64,000 nt of DNA, from NCBI RefSeq assembly GCF_963677125.1, contig NZ_OY781882.1:3170501-3234500 (forward strand), given 5' to 3'. The stretch comes from an uncultured Desulfobacter sp. Lineage in GTDB: Bacteria > Desulfobacterota > Desulfobacteria > Desulfobacterales > Desulfobacteraceae. The number at the start of each line of letters is the position of its first letter. Position 1 is the first letter of the stretch. The notes beneath the pieces were generated by a model that made no database searches, was not told where the DNA came from, and was given only the letters and a program-made list of their open reading frames with translations. The position numbers and the translations under genes are program-made. Below are positions 55,106-63,886 of this stretch, piece after piece.

Positions 55106-55909
55106 TTGTCAGATTTAAACTCTCATAAAGGTGCAACAAGACAATGCGATATCGTAATAAAGAATGGTGAACCACCAAGAGAAACTATATCTATTGTTGA
55201 GGTTCAAGATAGAGTATCAAAAGTTGACATAAATACATTTGATGGATGGTGTCAAAAAATGCGAGATGTTGGAGCACAACACTTGATTTGTGTTTCAAAA
55301 AAAGGATTTCCTTCGTCCATCATTGAAAAGGCATTGAGAATTGGTCCAACTGTTAGGTTACTTACATTATCTGAACTTTCTTCAGGTAACTGGCCTGTTA
55401 ATTTTCTGTCTAACGTGGTCAAAAATCCCAGACGGGAATTAATAAGTGTAGATTCCGCAATAATCGACTATAAAAATGAATTTGACACTGAAAAAGAAAA
55501 TCTGACTATTAATATGAATGAGAAGTGTTTTAATTATAATGGACTAAAATTAAATGGCACAGAATTGTATTTCTGTTTCCTTGATTATTTAGAAGGTAGA
55601 GGCCAATCATTTGGAGATGGAAGACATACTATCAATTTTAAGCTTCCATTAATTGGTGATCAATTTTTTATCGATTTTAAGGGTACAGAAAAAGAAGTAA
55701 TAAACTTCTCTGCAAATATTACATTCGATGTAAAAAACAGAGAATTTAATCTTAGCTGTAGTGAATACAAACAGATACAATACAATAATGAGCTGGCTTG
55801 GCTCATGGAATCAAAAGTATTCAAAAATGATGAAGAAAAAATGTTTAAACTTATAATTGTACCAGATAGCAGTGGAACATACAGGTTAGCAGCTCGAATA
55901 TTGGCATAA
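55106..55909 (+). CDS. Restriction-endonuclease-like protein, probably 5'-truncated
   Basis: The reading frame is open from 55043 (after TAG 55040) to 55909. The coding signal starts near KVETNVFLSDLNSHKGATRQ and no ATG is available; TTG 55106 is only nominal. RQCDIVIKNG, then TISIVEVQDRVSKVDINTFDGW, has the D...ExQ spacing of endonuclease-fold (Mrr-like) nucleases. A later part (about 150-260) is beta-rich and unknown. The usual N-terminal lead-in is missing, so the gene may be a remnant. Base composition is much more AT-rich than the surrounding core genes, suggesting transfer. Confidence 0.6.
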   Translation: MSDLNSHKGATRQCDIVIKNGEPPRETISIVEVQDRVSKVDINTFDGWCQKMRDVGAQHLICVSKKGFPSSIIEKALRIGPTVRLLTLSELSSGNWPVNFLSNVVKNPRRELISVDSAIIDYKNEFDTEKENLTINMNEKCFNYNGLKLNGTELYFCFLDYLEGRGQSFGDGRHTINFKLPLIGDQFFIDFKGTEKEVINFSANITFDVKNREFNLSCSEYKQIQYNNELAWLMESKVFKNDEEKMFKLIIVPDSSGTYRLAARILA

Positions 55910-56025
55910 TCGGGGAATCCCCCCCATCACCTAAGAGCCCTACCACCCGGCATACGGATCATATATCAAGATGGTTCGGCTGATCTTAAGAATTAATTCC
56001 CTAACAGATATTTTTGGGGTCCAGT

Positions 56026-56358
56026 TTAATTGTTTTTTAAACTGGCAGTTAAAAAGCCCGCAAGTGCTCCTACTGCGGTTGAACTTAAAGATAACAAACC
56101 TTCTGGTATTGTCGCTTCTTGTCCTGTTAAAATTTTTAAAGCATACGCTATAGGCGTTGAAAAAGATATTAACGCTAAGGCAAATATGACATACCAATAA
56201 TTCCATCTATTTTGCTGAGGATGCTTTATCTTCCTTACTTCATCCAAGAGTTTTGTCTTTTCTTGGATATTAAATCTTTCGTTTTCTATTATTTCCTTAT
56301 ACAGTTGGATTAGTTCTGTTTCTTGCGTTTCCATTTCGGTCATATTTTTATTAACCAT
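56026..56358 (-). CDS. Small membrane protein of unknown function
   Basis: 110 residues. An acidic/helical cytoplasmic N-terminus (about 1-50) is followed by two membrane helices (about 53-75, 88-106) joined by a short loop LTGQEATIPEG. No family recognised. No good ribosome site precedes any of the three early ATGs (56358, 56343, 56334). Located between the nuclease-like gene and the DUF2971 gene in the AT-rich island, so a membrane effector of a defence system is possible but unproven. Confidence 0.6.
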   Translation of the reverse strand: MVNKNMTEMETQETELIQLYKEIIENERFNIQEKTKLLDEVRKIKHPQQNRWNYWYVIFALALISFSTPIAYALKILTGQEATIPEGLLSLSSTAVGALAGFLTASLKNN

Positions 56359-56813
56359 AATAACAATTATTTAAAATTAAAGCCAAATAGACTACTTGTA
56401 GATTATTAGAATACCGATGTCCTGCTTTCTCTTCTCTTAGCCGATAGACTCAATATCAAATAATTTCTAAACGATGATAAAAAATCCACTTAATTAAAAG
56501 ATATCTATTCTACGACCTATTTAGCAAGGGGCAATTTCAATTACTGGATTTTGGTTTTATCCAGGCGTTACTTTAATTAGTTATAGGAGAGGCACGCTGA
56601 ACTTCAAAGAATCCAGTTCAATACCATAAGTCCTTAAGCGAATATGTGGCAAAATAAATGAAAAAATTTGCACGCCTTTCCTGATAATGCTAATCATTTA
56701 TTGTTGATTTTTAAAGTGTTTATGCCCATTAAATTGTCGTTGCTTTTCGGATGTTATCCAGTTAGGTAAGTGAACATAAAAAATAAACGGAAACTACAGA
56801 TCACCTATAAATT
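56359..56813. other. AT-rich intergenic region in the island
   Basis: 455 nt between divergent genes. No ORF with a ribosome site, no repeat longer than a few bases and no clear promoter was seen. Confidence 0.4.
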
Positions 56814-56825
56814 TTGAGAGAACGC

Positions 56826-57677
56826 ATGGAAGAAGTTATGGACTTTGATAAAGAACGTAGGCAAAGAGAACTCCATTTAGGCGTCCTACTTAGTCCAGAT
56901 GCTAAGGTGTGGCGATATTTGGATTTTCCTAAATTTATATCTTTGCTTGAAAATAGCTCTTTGCACTTTTGTAGATCCGACCTATTTAAGGACAAATTTG
57001 AAGGATCTTTTACCAAAAGTTCAGTAAAGTATCGAGAAGATAAATGGCGTGAACATATGCCTCATATCCCTGAACAACACTTTGACCACTTTAAAGAAGT
57101 TTACCGATTCCAAAAGCAGGAGGAGCGGAAAAACTTTTATATTAATTGTTGGCACATGAATGAGTATGAGTCAGCCGCGATGTGGGAGTTGTATGGTATT
57201 AGGGGGCAATCTATTGCAATACAAAGTTCTTATCGTACTTTGAGGGAGTTGCTACCAATAAATCAATCCGCATCCGGCCAACCTGAGGAAGGTCATGTCG
57301 ACATTGGTTTAGTTCAATACATAGACTACGAAAAAGATCCCATGCCACAAATTTATTCATTTGACCCTTTTCTTAGAAAGAGGTGCTCGTTCTCACATGA
57401 AAAAGAAGTGCGGCTCATATATCAAGCTTCGACCAAATCCGGGAGTTATGAGAAGAGGCCTGATGGGATGTATGAATTTAAGCCAAGTGATGGTAAGCCG
57501 ATTATCCGTGAGCATGGCGTCAGTTTCAAAGTTGATTTGAACAGGCTTATTCAAGAAATATATATAGCTCCAGATGCCAGCATTTGGCTTAAAGAGTTGG
57601 TTGAATCTGTATTGCTTAGATATGGCCTGCCATTTGGGGTAAATCAATCAAACTTAAACGACAGTCCTATTTACTAA
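56826..57677 (+). CDS. DUF2971-domain protein
   Basis: About 283 residues. VWRYLDFPKFISLLENSSLHFCR, FKDKFEG, YINCWHMNEYESAAMWELYG and the SFSHEKEVRLIYQ strand are the conserved parts of DUF2971. Function is not established; such genes are common in mobile and defence islands. Starts at ATG 56826 or 56838 are both possible, with GGAAG before the second; a TTG at 56814 is less likely. AT-rich like its neighbours. Confidence 0.85.
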   Translation: MEEVMDFDKERRQRELHLGVLLSPDAKVWRYLDFPKFISLLENSSLHFCRSDLFKDKFEGSFTKSSVKYREDKWREHMPHIPEQHFDHFKEVYRFQKQEERKNFYINCWHMNEYESAAMWELYGIRGQSIAIQSSYRTLRELLPINQSASGQPEEGHVDIGLVQYIDYEKDPMPQIYSFDPFLRKRCSFSHEKEVRLIYQASTKSGSYEKRPDGMYEFKPSDGKPIIREHGVSFKVDLNRLIQEIYIAPDASIWLKELVESVLLRYGLPFGVNQSNLNDSPIY

Positions 57678-58172
57678 TGGTTAACTACAGAATGTTATCT
57701 TGGCTGGCTTCCCACTGCGCTTCAAGTCAGCCGCAAACACGTAGGTTCATTCCCAATGTTTTTTAGGAAAATAGGTCCCCACATTATGTCTATTGAGGCT
57801 CGCCCAAACATATCGGAAAGCAGCATTCAATAACAGAGGTATTGTGGGGTGGGCATCTCAAAATTTACAGGGAAGACTATGTCAAAATCGAAATGACCAG
57901 AATCCCGAATTCGTGGTTCGGACTATTATTAACATTCAACTATTAACATTCAACGCTTTGAGATTACTTGTTTTTCCGGGTTTTTGATTTGGGTAATGAG
58001 CGAGCACTTTGATTGTGACCAAAAGCCTTTATTAAAAGGAGTATTGACTACTTCTGTTATTGATGATGTCCGATTCAAATCTTATGAACGTATAAAGTGA
58101 ACCCGGCCTGAATTATTCCGAGCCGCTACAATTAGCAAACAGAGCTTCTCAACCTCGTGCTTGAGGTTATGA
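57678..58172. other. Non-coding right end of the island
   Basis: 495 nt without a supported gene. It contains a 14-bp tandem duplication (57927-57940 and 57941-57954) and the right inverted repeat (58087-58134). Sequence just beyond it (58135-58165, minus strand) still resembles the end of the cupin gene, reading like EVEKLCLL beside EAEKLVSL. Confidence 0.45.
58087..58134 (-). repeat. Right copy of the inverted 48-bp repeat flanking the accessory island
   Basis: Reverse complement of 53737-53784 with 7 mismatches. The 22-nt core at 58102-58123 is identical. It retains the frame ending GSE-stop as at the cupin C-terminus (SSE-stop), implying that it derives from a second, decayed cupin end. 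Confidence 0.75.
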
Positions 58173-59111
58173 TTATCCTAAAATTTCGATAATTTTTTTA
58201 ACGGCCTGGGCCAATCCGTCACCCCGGGTCTCGCCCCGGGCATCTCCGGCACGCCAGGACTGGTCATCGTAATGACGCTCAAAAGGAACAACAATATGTT
58301 TTTCCGTCTGTCCTCCCCCTTCGGCCACAGCATTGTATCCGGCACCGCTGTAAACCCGATAAGCTTTTGTATAAAGAAGAGAGGCCGGGAAATAGTCAAA
58401 GCTTGCGGGAACATCATCCCGCCCGGCCAAAAAGGGGTTGATCACAGCGGTCTTGCCCTTGCCCGCTGTGCGGATTTCCGTCTTTGCCTGTTCAATCAAC
58501 TGATTCACCTCATGTTCCGGCCCGCTGTGCACCACCAGATGAACGATTTCGTTATCCAGAAGAGAGGCCAGCGTCTTAGGTATTTCAGGCGCGTTGATTA
58601 AGGATTCCGGGAACCGAATGCGCCCGCAGAGCCGAACCTGATCCCTGGTATTTTTTTCAAGCCAGTCCTGATGACAAGCTTCAAGGTCTTCGATAATGAT
58701 GGCGGTCATGTCTGGGGGATACTCCCCCCCGCCCAAACTGCTGAGCCTATGGCAATAGGCTTCGAATTTCAGATGACGGGCCAGATAAACCACAGGGCAC
58801 CCCTTCCATCCCCCCAAGGACTCTCCGCGAAACCCCAAAGGAAAACTGTCCAGAACCAGCAGACGGGGATTGAGGCGATTTACAAGACCTGAAATATCCT
58901 TTTTCCAATGTTCAGGGGGAACAAAGATCACATCCTGTCCCGTAATCTGGGAAAAACCTTGGGCCCAGAAAGATGAAGAGACAATGGCCGAGACGACCTG
59001 TTTTTCTTGAAGTGCAAGCGCCAGAGCACCGGCACGGACCAGATGCCCAAATCCCGCACCCGGCGCCACAAACAGCACAAACGGATCCTGTATGTCTGAC
59101 GTTCCAGCCAT
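58173..59111 (-). CDS. GT-B-fold glycosyltransferase-like protein (MurG/PseG type)
   Basis: 312 residues. APGAGFGHLVRAGALALAL is the N-terminal glycine loop typical of MurG-like enzymes. RLLVLDSFPLGFRG and the C-terminal VYSGAGYNAVAEGG donor-site segment support a nucleotide-sugar transferase or hydrolase. GGAGG lies before the ATG. It is the last gene of the seven-gene operon, 34 nt after the radical SAM gene. No membrane segment. Substrate unknown. Confidence 0.75.
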   Translation of the reverse strand: MAGTSDIQDPFVLFVAPGAGFGHLVRAGALALALQEKQVVSAIVSSSFWAQGFSQITGQDVIFVPPEHWKKDISGLVNRLNPRLLVLDSFPLGFRGESLGGWKGCPVVYLARHLKFEAYCHRLSSLGGGEYPPDMTAIIIEDLEACHQDWLEKNTRDQVRLCGRIRFPESLINAPEIPKTLASLLDNEIVHLVVHSGPEHEVNQLIEQAKTEIRTAGKGKTAVINPFLAGRDDVPASFDYFPASLLYTKAYRVYSGAGYNAVAEGGGQTEKHIVVPFERHYDDQSWRAGDARGETRGDGLAQAVKKIIEILG

Positions 59112-59145
59112 CTTTATTTACCTCCAGAAAAAAATTGTTTCATGG

Positions 59146-60213
59146 TTATTCCTCCGGATGAATCAATGTATGAAAAGCTTGATTCTCTTCGAGAAAATCA
59201 TCACAACAATCGCAAATTGGGTACGGGTGGCCTGCGGCCATGGAGTAAGCAATCTCCTTTCGGCCCAATGAAGCCAGGGCCTGGGGCATGGTATGGTGAA
59301 ACAGATTGGCGTAAGGTACCATTTGCCCTTTGCCCATGCAACAGGGATAAATTTTGCCGTCCGCATCCACAAACACGTTAAACCAGGGGGCATAGCACAC
59401 CCGGTCCCCGTAAAACACACCGGCGTATTTACCGTTTTCCGCCCGGACGCCGCTTCTTTCCGAAGACCAGTCCAGCGGGAGTCGTGCGACCAGAGGCTCC
59501 CATTCCGAGACCCGTTCGAGCAGATCATCCCACTGTTCCCTGGTGGGTCTGAGATCGGCAATCTGTGTATCAATGGGAAGAATCCGCCAGGCATCAATGC
59601 CGTGGTCAAGGAGCAATGGAACCATCTCTTCCAGCAGCGCCATGGTTTTGCGTGTGACCACGGTGTTCACAGCCAGTTTTGGGCCACGGCCTTTTTTGGC
59701 CCTGCGCGCACGCACTATAGCAATACCGTTCATGGCCGACTTGAAAGCGCCCTTGACGCCGCGTATTTTATCATGGGTCCGGCTGTCCGGTCCGTCCAAC
59801 GAGACAGTCACCGTATGTACCCGCTGGTCCACAAAAAAACGGGCTGTATCCTTGTTAATCAGGGTGCCGTTGGTGGTCAGGTTGACCTGGAGTCCCAGGG
59901 AACGCGCATGGGCCACCACCCCATGAAAGGCCGGATACAAAAGCACTTCGCCCCCTGAAAAATGCACTTTCTTCAGACCTTGATCATGGAGATCGGAAAT
60001 GGCCCGGCAGACCTGTTTGGAATCAAGACCGGGTATGCCCCTCCCCTTTTGGGCATATCGCCACAGGTTGCACATGGCACAGCGCAGATTGCAGCGCCAG
60101 CTCAATTTGAACTTGGCGGTCAGCACCGGAAACCCATGGTCGGGATCACGGACAAGCCCTAAAGCCTGTTCATGTAAATCTCCGTCACGGCTTATCAGCG
60201 TGGCGATATGCAT
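59146..60213 (-). CDS. Radical SAM protein with SPASM-like C-terminus
   Basis: 355 residues. The cluster motif CNLRCAMC (Cys41, 45, 48) and HFSGGEVLLYP identify a radical SAM enzyme. VNLTTNGTLI and VTVSLDGPD give the barrel strands. Near the C-terminus, CYAPWFNVFVDADGKIYPCCMG and PICDCC supply cysteines for one or two auxiliary clusters, as in SPASM proteins. It overlaps the upstream glycosyltransferase by 29 nt. Such enzymes modify peptides, sugars or cofactors; the surrounding glycosyltransferases favour a sugar or glycopeptide substrate (inference). Confidence 0.9.
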   Translation of the reverse strand: MHIATLISRDGDLHEQALGLVRDPDHGFPVLTAKFKLSWRCNLRCAMCNLWRYAQKGRGIPGLDSKQVCRAISDLHDQGLKKVHFSGGEVLLYPAFHGVVAHARSLGLQVNLTTNGTLINKDTARFFVDQRVHTVTVSLDGPDSRTHDKIRGVKGAFKSAMNGIAIVRARRAKKGRGPKLAVNTVVTRKTMALLEEMVPLLLDHGIDAWRILPIDTQIADLRPTREQWDDLLERVSEWEPLVARLPLDWSSERSGVRAENGKYAGVFYGDRVCYAPWFNVFVDADGKIYPCCMGKGQMVPYANLFHHTMPQALASLGRKEIAYSMAAGHPYPICDCCDDFLEENQAFHTLIHPEE

Positions 60214-61372
60214 GGGCCCCCTTGATTGTGTTTATGATCTCCCGAGCCAGGATATCCCCCTCCTTTTCCACAGAAAACCTATCCCGAACCTCGGTTTTGA
60301 CCCTTTGCTTCAGCGTGTCCAGCGCCTCATCCGACAATGACAGCGCTTGGGTTAAAGCACGGCCGCAGGCTTTTCGGTCCAGGGCCGGGAACACGAACCC
60401 GGTCTGCCCATGAACAATGACATCTCCCATGGCACCGGCATCGGACACGATGGGTACGACACCGGCCGCCATGGCTTCAAGCAGCACATTGGGGAACCCC
60501 TCGAACAGGGAAGGAATGGCCATAAAATCACAGGCGCCGTATAGGGGGGCGAGCTGATCACCATTCCGGAAGGAGAAATGACGGCTTGCCGGAGAGAGTA
60601 CCGGATCATCCATCAGGGCGTGGCATTCCTCATCCATCCGGCCTGTGATCAACAGGCAGACTTTGTCCTTTAGTCCCTGTTCTCTGATGGCGGCCAGAAA
60701 GTCCGGAACCCGTTTCTTGTATTTAAATTCTCCGAAAAGGCCGATGATCCGTCGTTCATTTGCATTCAGTTCGGATCGCAGTGCCCGGCAGCGATCCTGT
60801 TCGGCAGGCAGCAGATTAAATCGGGCCGGTTCCACCCCATTGGGGCACCAGAATACTGCTTTACCCGGAAACAAGGCCCGGATCTTAGCCGCTTTTTCCT
60901 CGGCCACAACGGCAATCCGGCTCGCCCGTCCGATGGCTTCTTGCACAAACCCACCGCGTTTGGGTTCGAACCAGTCCCGGTCAAAATCGTTGCCCCGCAC
61001 CGACACCAAGGAGGCAACCCCCAAAAAGGCGGCCCAGGTCACGGCGGTGTAGCCGGGCATGCACGCCCCGAACCCGACCAAAAGATCGTACGGCGTCTCA
61101 TGATGGCAGGCCATCACCTCCCGCCAGGCCCTCTGGGCCGCGTTACCGAAGGTGTCAGGATGGGACACCACCATGTCCCTGCCGCCGTCGCGCAAGGCCC
61201 TTGCAACACTCACTGCCTTTTCACCGGGCCTGTTCTGCAGGATCATAACGTCCACACGAAACCCTTTTCTCCTGAGCGCGGTCACCTGCCGATGGGCACT
61301 GACAGCCATACCGCCGACCATCGGCGGGTAACGTTCGGTAATCCACAAAATAGTCAGTTGTTGATCCGTCAT
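60185..61372 (-). CDS. GT4-family glycosyltransferase
   Basis: 395 residues, GT-B fold. ILWITERYPPMVGGMAVSAHRQ at the start and IIGLFGEFKYKKRVPDFL open the two lobes. FMAIPSLFEGFPNVLLEAMAAGVVPIVS contains the E-x7-E donor site of GT4. Acceptor unknown. The ATG overlaps the stop of the Cys-rich gene by one base (TGATG), so both are cotranslated. Confidence 0.92.
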   Translation of the reverse strand: MTDQQLTILWITERYPPMVGGMAVSAHRQVTALRRKGFRVDVMILQNRPGEKAVSVARALRDGGRDMVVSHPDTFGNAAQRAWREVMACHHETPYDLLVGFGACMPGYTAVTWAAFLGVASLVSVRGNDFDRDWFEPKRGGFVQEAIGRASRIAVVAEEKAAKIRALFPGKAVFWCPNGVEPARFNLLPAEQDRCRALRSELNANERRIIGLFGEFKYKKRVPDFLAAIREQGLKDKVCLLITGRMDEECHALMDDPVLSPASRHFSFRNGDQLAPLYGACDFMAIPSLFEGFPNVLLEAMAAGVVPIVSDAGAMGDVIVHGQTGFVFPALDRKACGRALTQALSLSDEALDTLKQRVKTEVRDRFSVEKEGDILAREIINTIKGAHAYRHADKP

Positions 61373-61776
61373 CAGCTTTCCATACCGTCGTCATCGATTA
61401 TGGTCGGGATACCGCCATCTTCAGGCGGTTCCACGTCTACTTGATCCCTGCCGTCAAAGGTAAGATAGTCATTGTCCGAATAATAATGAGCATGCCCGTA
61501 ATAATAGGGAATATAGCCGTAATCGTTGTAATAGGTTCGTCGCTGGGCTGAGCTTTGAACCCCGGAATCTTTTCGAAATTTACTTTTCGTTTTTTTAGAC
61601 ACGGTTGCCGCGCACTCGGGGCAGAGAATCCCCTGCTCCGTTTCAATGGAATGCACCCGGCAAATCGGCCGTCCGCAGGCCTGGCAGTTGTTGATCACCA
61701 AGCTGCCGCAGTCCTTTAAAAAAAGCAGACCGGTTTTGGCCATGCAGGTCTGACTGTTGCGATAATCATCTTCCAT
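61372..61776 (-). CDS. Cys-rich, Tyr-rich small protein of unknown function
   Basis: 134 residues. The N-terminal half holds seven cysteines: 11, 23, then CQACGRPIC (31, 34, 39) with His42, and CPEC (52, 55), a likely zinc-binding B-box or ribbon. The C-terminal half is rich in Tyr, Asp, Gly and His (TYYNDYGYIPYYYGHAHYY) and ends acidic. AAGGAG lies 8 nt upstream. No signal peptide. Placed between the unknown 82-residue gene and the GT4/radical SAM pair, it could be a scaffold or substrate; neither is shown. Confidence 0.75.
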   Translation of the reverse strand: MEDDYRNSQTCMAKTGLLFLKDCGSLVINNCQACGRPICRVHSIETEQGILCPECAATVSKKTKSKFRKDSGVQSSAQRRTYYNDYGYIPYYYGHAHYYSDNDYLTFDGRDQVDVEPPEDGGIPTIIDDDGMES

Positions 61777-61789
61777 AAGGTTTTCTCCT

Positions 61790-62038
61790 TTATCCTGCGG
61801 GATTGAGCATGGTGCACAACTTCATAAACATATCCACCAAAAGCTCAGGAGGCACGGGCTCCTCAGGGATGCCGACGGCGGATTTGGACTTGAGTTTCCG
61901 GGTCAGACGGCAGAGTTCACCCGTATTTTTTTCCTTGAGTTTGACCTTTTCCTGCTCGGCCATACGGTCCACCTTGGCAGCATCAACCGAAAAGTCGTCA
62001 CCCGGGGGTATCAGGCCGGTAGTCACCAGCGTCAGCAT
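61790..62038 (-). CDS. Small soluble protein of unknown function
   Basis: 82 residues, charged and helical, with EQEKVKLKEKNTGELCRL and a C-terminal PPELLVDMFMKLCTMLNP. No family recognised. The ATG overlaps the stop of the upstream membrane-protein gene (ATGCTGA), so it is translationally coupled, which supports it as a real gene despite its size. The Cys-rich gene follows after 13 nt. Confidence 0.65.
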   Translation of the reverse strand: MLTLVTTGLIPPGDDFSVDAAKVDRMAEQEKVKLKEKNTGELCRLTRKLKSKSAVGIPEEPVPPELLVDMFMKLCTMLNPAG

Positions 62039-62700
62039 TTTCCACTTTTTCTTATGTTTGTACTTGCCCCGGGGGTTTTGTAATAACGGTCGTAGGAGGC
62101 CGGCTGTTTAACGATATCCAATATCAGGCGGGCGTCATTGGTCAGCGGGATGGCCGCATGAACGGCGTTGAACCGGTACACCCTTTCAATCAATTTTCTG
62201 TTCCGTCCCGGAGGCAGTTTTTGTTCGCTTATCTTGTTTCCCTTGGCCGCGGGACATCCCAGATCCAAATCCAAAACAATTTTTCCTTTGGCTGGAATGT
62301 CTTCTGACAGGATTTGAAGCAGGGGCAGCAGGGTATCGCGAAAGCTGTTGTCTAGGTTAATTCTCTTTAAACGAGACACCTTAATCCGGTAAATGATGAA
62401 TAAAAGCAGAAAAACAAACAATACGCCCCCGGCCACCGAAACAAACCCAATGTTTCCATTGCTGAAGGCAGTGCCAAAGATCGCGACAAACAGGGACAGG
62501 AAAGACAATACCCCAAACAGGATCGAACGTCCCTGAACCTTTTTGAGACGAACATCCACCTGCGCGTCAAAACGGGAAAGAACCTGGAGAAACCCAAGCC
62601 ATTCCCGAAGCTTCTTTTTACCCAAAATACGCTTGGTTTTGACTGCCTCCCGGACTTCCGGTGGTAACCGATTCAGGGACAGTGTTTCTTCTGCGCTCAT
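62032..62700 (-). CDS. Membrane protein of unknown function
   Basis: 222 residues from ATG 62700 (AGGAG 6 nt upstream). Cytoplasmic Lys/Arg-rich N-terminus, two membrane helices (about 59-79 and 83-106), then a cytoplasmic domain (about 107-222) with LLPLLQILSEDIPAKGKIVLDLDLG and VHAAIPLTNDARLILDIV. No family recognised. Its start lies 83 nt inside the upstream glycosyltransferase frame. Likely a membrane partner of the operon's enzymes. Confidence 0.75.
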   Translation of the reverse strand: MSAEETLSLNRLPPEVREAVKTKRILGKKKLREWLGFLQVLSRFDAQVDVRLKKVQGRSILFGVLSFLSLFVAIFGTAFSNGNIGFVSVAGGVLFVFLLLFIIYRIKVSRLKRINLDNSFRDTLLPLLQILSEDIPAKGKIVLDLDLGCPAAKGNKISEQKLPPGRNRKLIERVYRFNAVHAAIPLTNDARLILDIVKQPASYDRYYKTPGASTNIRKSGKC

Positions 62701-63886
62701 GGTATTCTCCTTGATTTGTCAATATATGTTCAAAACACTGGGATAGTTTCCGGTGAATGTGCCGTGGATGAAACTCATTCAGGGCCCGTTGGGCAGCCTT
62801 CTCTCCCAGAGACCGTGCCAAGGCCCTGTTGCCAAGCAGGGTAGCCATACCAATGGCCAGGTCACGAGGCGATCCTGCGGTAACCAGCCAACCGTCCCGG
62901 CCATGGTCAATCAGGGAGCGGACCGGTGCCAGGTTCGATGCCAGGACAGGCACGCCTGCGGCCATGGATTCGATAATCTTGATCGGACAGCAGCCCTGCC
63001 AGGTATTGCGGGGCGTCTCTTTGAGCGGGGCCAAGGTGAATTCAAACGACCGCAATTCCTTGATCAGCTCGTGCCTGGGCAGAGGATGCGTCAAGGCCAC
63101 ACACGCCTCCAACCCCAGTTTTCGGATCTTCTTGCGAATTTTTTTACGCATTTGCTTGTGCCCCCCGCTGATCAAAGAGAGACTCAAATCCGGATACCCC
63201 GGTTTTATCATGGCAAAGGCTGCCACAGCATCCTCCACCCCCTGCCAGGTGTGCAGGCTGCCCACATATCCGATGCGCTTTCTTGTATCCTTAGCGGAAC
63301 CACCGGAACCAGGTTCGAAAAAAAATTCCGGCGCACTATTGATGACGGTGCTGATTTTTTCTTTAGGCACGCCCTTGCCGTTTAATGCCCGTGCCGTTAC
63401 ATCGCTGACCGTCAGGATTTTATCGCAACGATCCAGACAGCATTGTTCCATATCCATGACCTTGTGCTTCAAGGCATAATTTCGCTCAAACCCCGGGTAG
63501 GTATAACCAAGTTCCCAGGAAGGCAGGGCATTGACCTCGAACAGGGTTTTCAAATCAAAGGGCGCTGCCACGGCAGGCAGACCGCCCCAGGGGTCACGGA
63601 ATACAGCAAACTCAAGTGTATTGCAAAATGAAGTCAGATACTGCGCAACAAATTCTGCGAAAAACTGTGCCCGTTTGAGCATATTCGGATGATACAGCTT
63701 GCAGCGCCGGATCAGGATGCCGCCCTCTTTTTGAAACGCGGGCATGTCTCCAAATCCAAGACAGAGTAGAAGAACCGGACCATGTCCGTTTTCAAGTGCC
63801 CTGAGCATAGACGCCATATGACTTGAAGCCCCCTTGGGACGGGGAAAAACCTCAAAGGCAAGATACACCGATCTCGGTGTTTGCAT
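62618..63886 (-). CDS. GT4-family glycosyltransferase, first gene of the operon
   Basis: 422 residues. VYLAFEVFPRPKGASSHM at the start, RIGYVGSLHTWQGVEDAV in the linker and APLKETPRNTWQGCCPIKIIESMAAGVPVLAS at the donor site are typical of GT4. The last 28 or so residues are encoded in another frame over the start of the membrane-protein gene and look non-conserved, so a frameshift or recent stop loss near 62700 is possible. No signal peptide. Confidence 0.9.
   Translation of the reverse strand: MQTPRSVYLAFEVFPRPKGASSHMASMLRALENGHGPVLLLCLGFGDMPAFQKEGGILIRRCKLYHPNMLKRAQFFAEFVAQYLTSFCNTLEFAVFRDPWGGLPAVAAPFDLKTLFEVNALPSWELGYTYPGFERNYALKHKVMDMEQCCLDRCDKILTVSDVTARALNGKGVPKEKISTVINSAPEFFFEPGSGGSAKDTRKRIGYVGSLHTWQGVEDAVAAFAMIKPGYPDLSLSLISGGHKQMRKKIRKKIRKLGLEACVALTHPLPRHELIKELRSFEFTLAPLKETPRNTWQGCCPIKIIESMAAGVPVLASNLAPVRSLIDHGRDGWLVTAGSPRDLAIGMATLLGNRALARSLGEKAAQRALNEFHPRHIHRKLSQCFEHILTNQGEYHERRRNTVPESVTTGSPGGSQNQAYFG

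Noticed and set aside
57927..57954. Start of a repeat array or CRISPR
   Set aside because: Only two directly adjacent 14-bp units, without spacers.
57793..57987. Short plus-strand ORF after DUF2971
   Set aside because: Contains a tandem duplication and no recognisable domain; likely chance.
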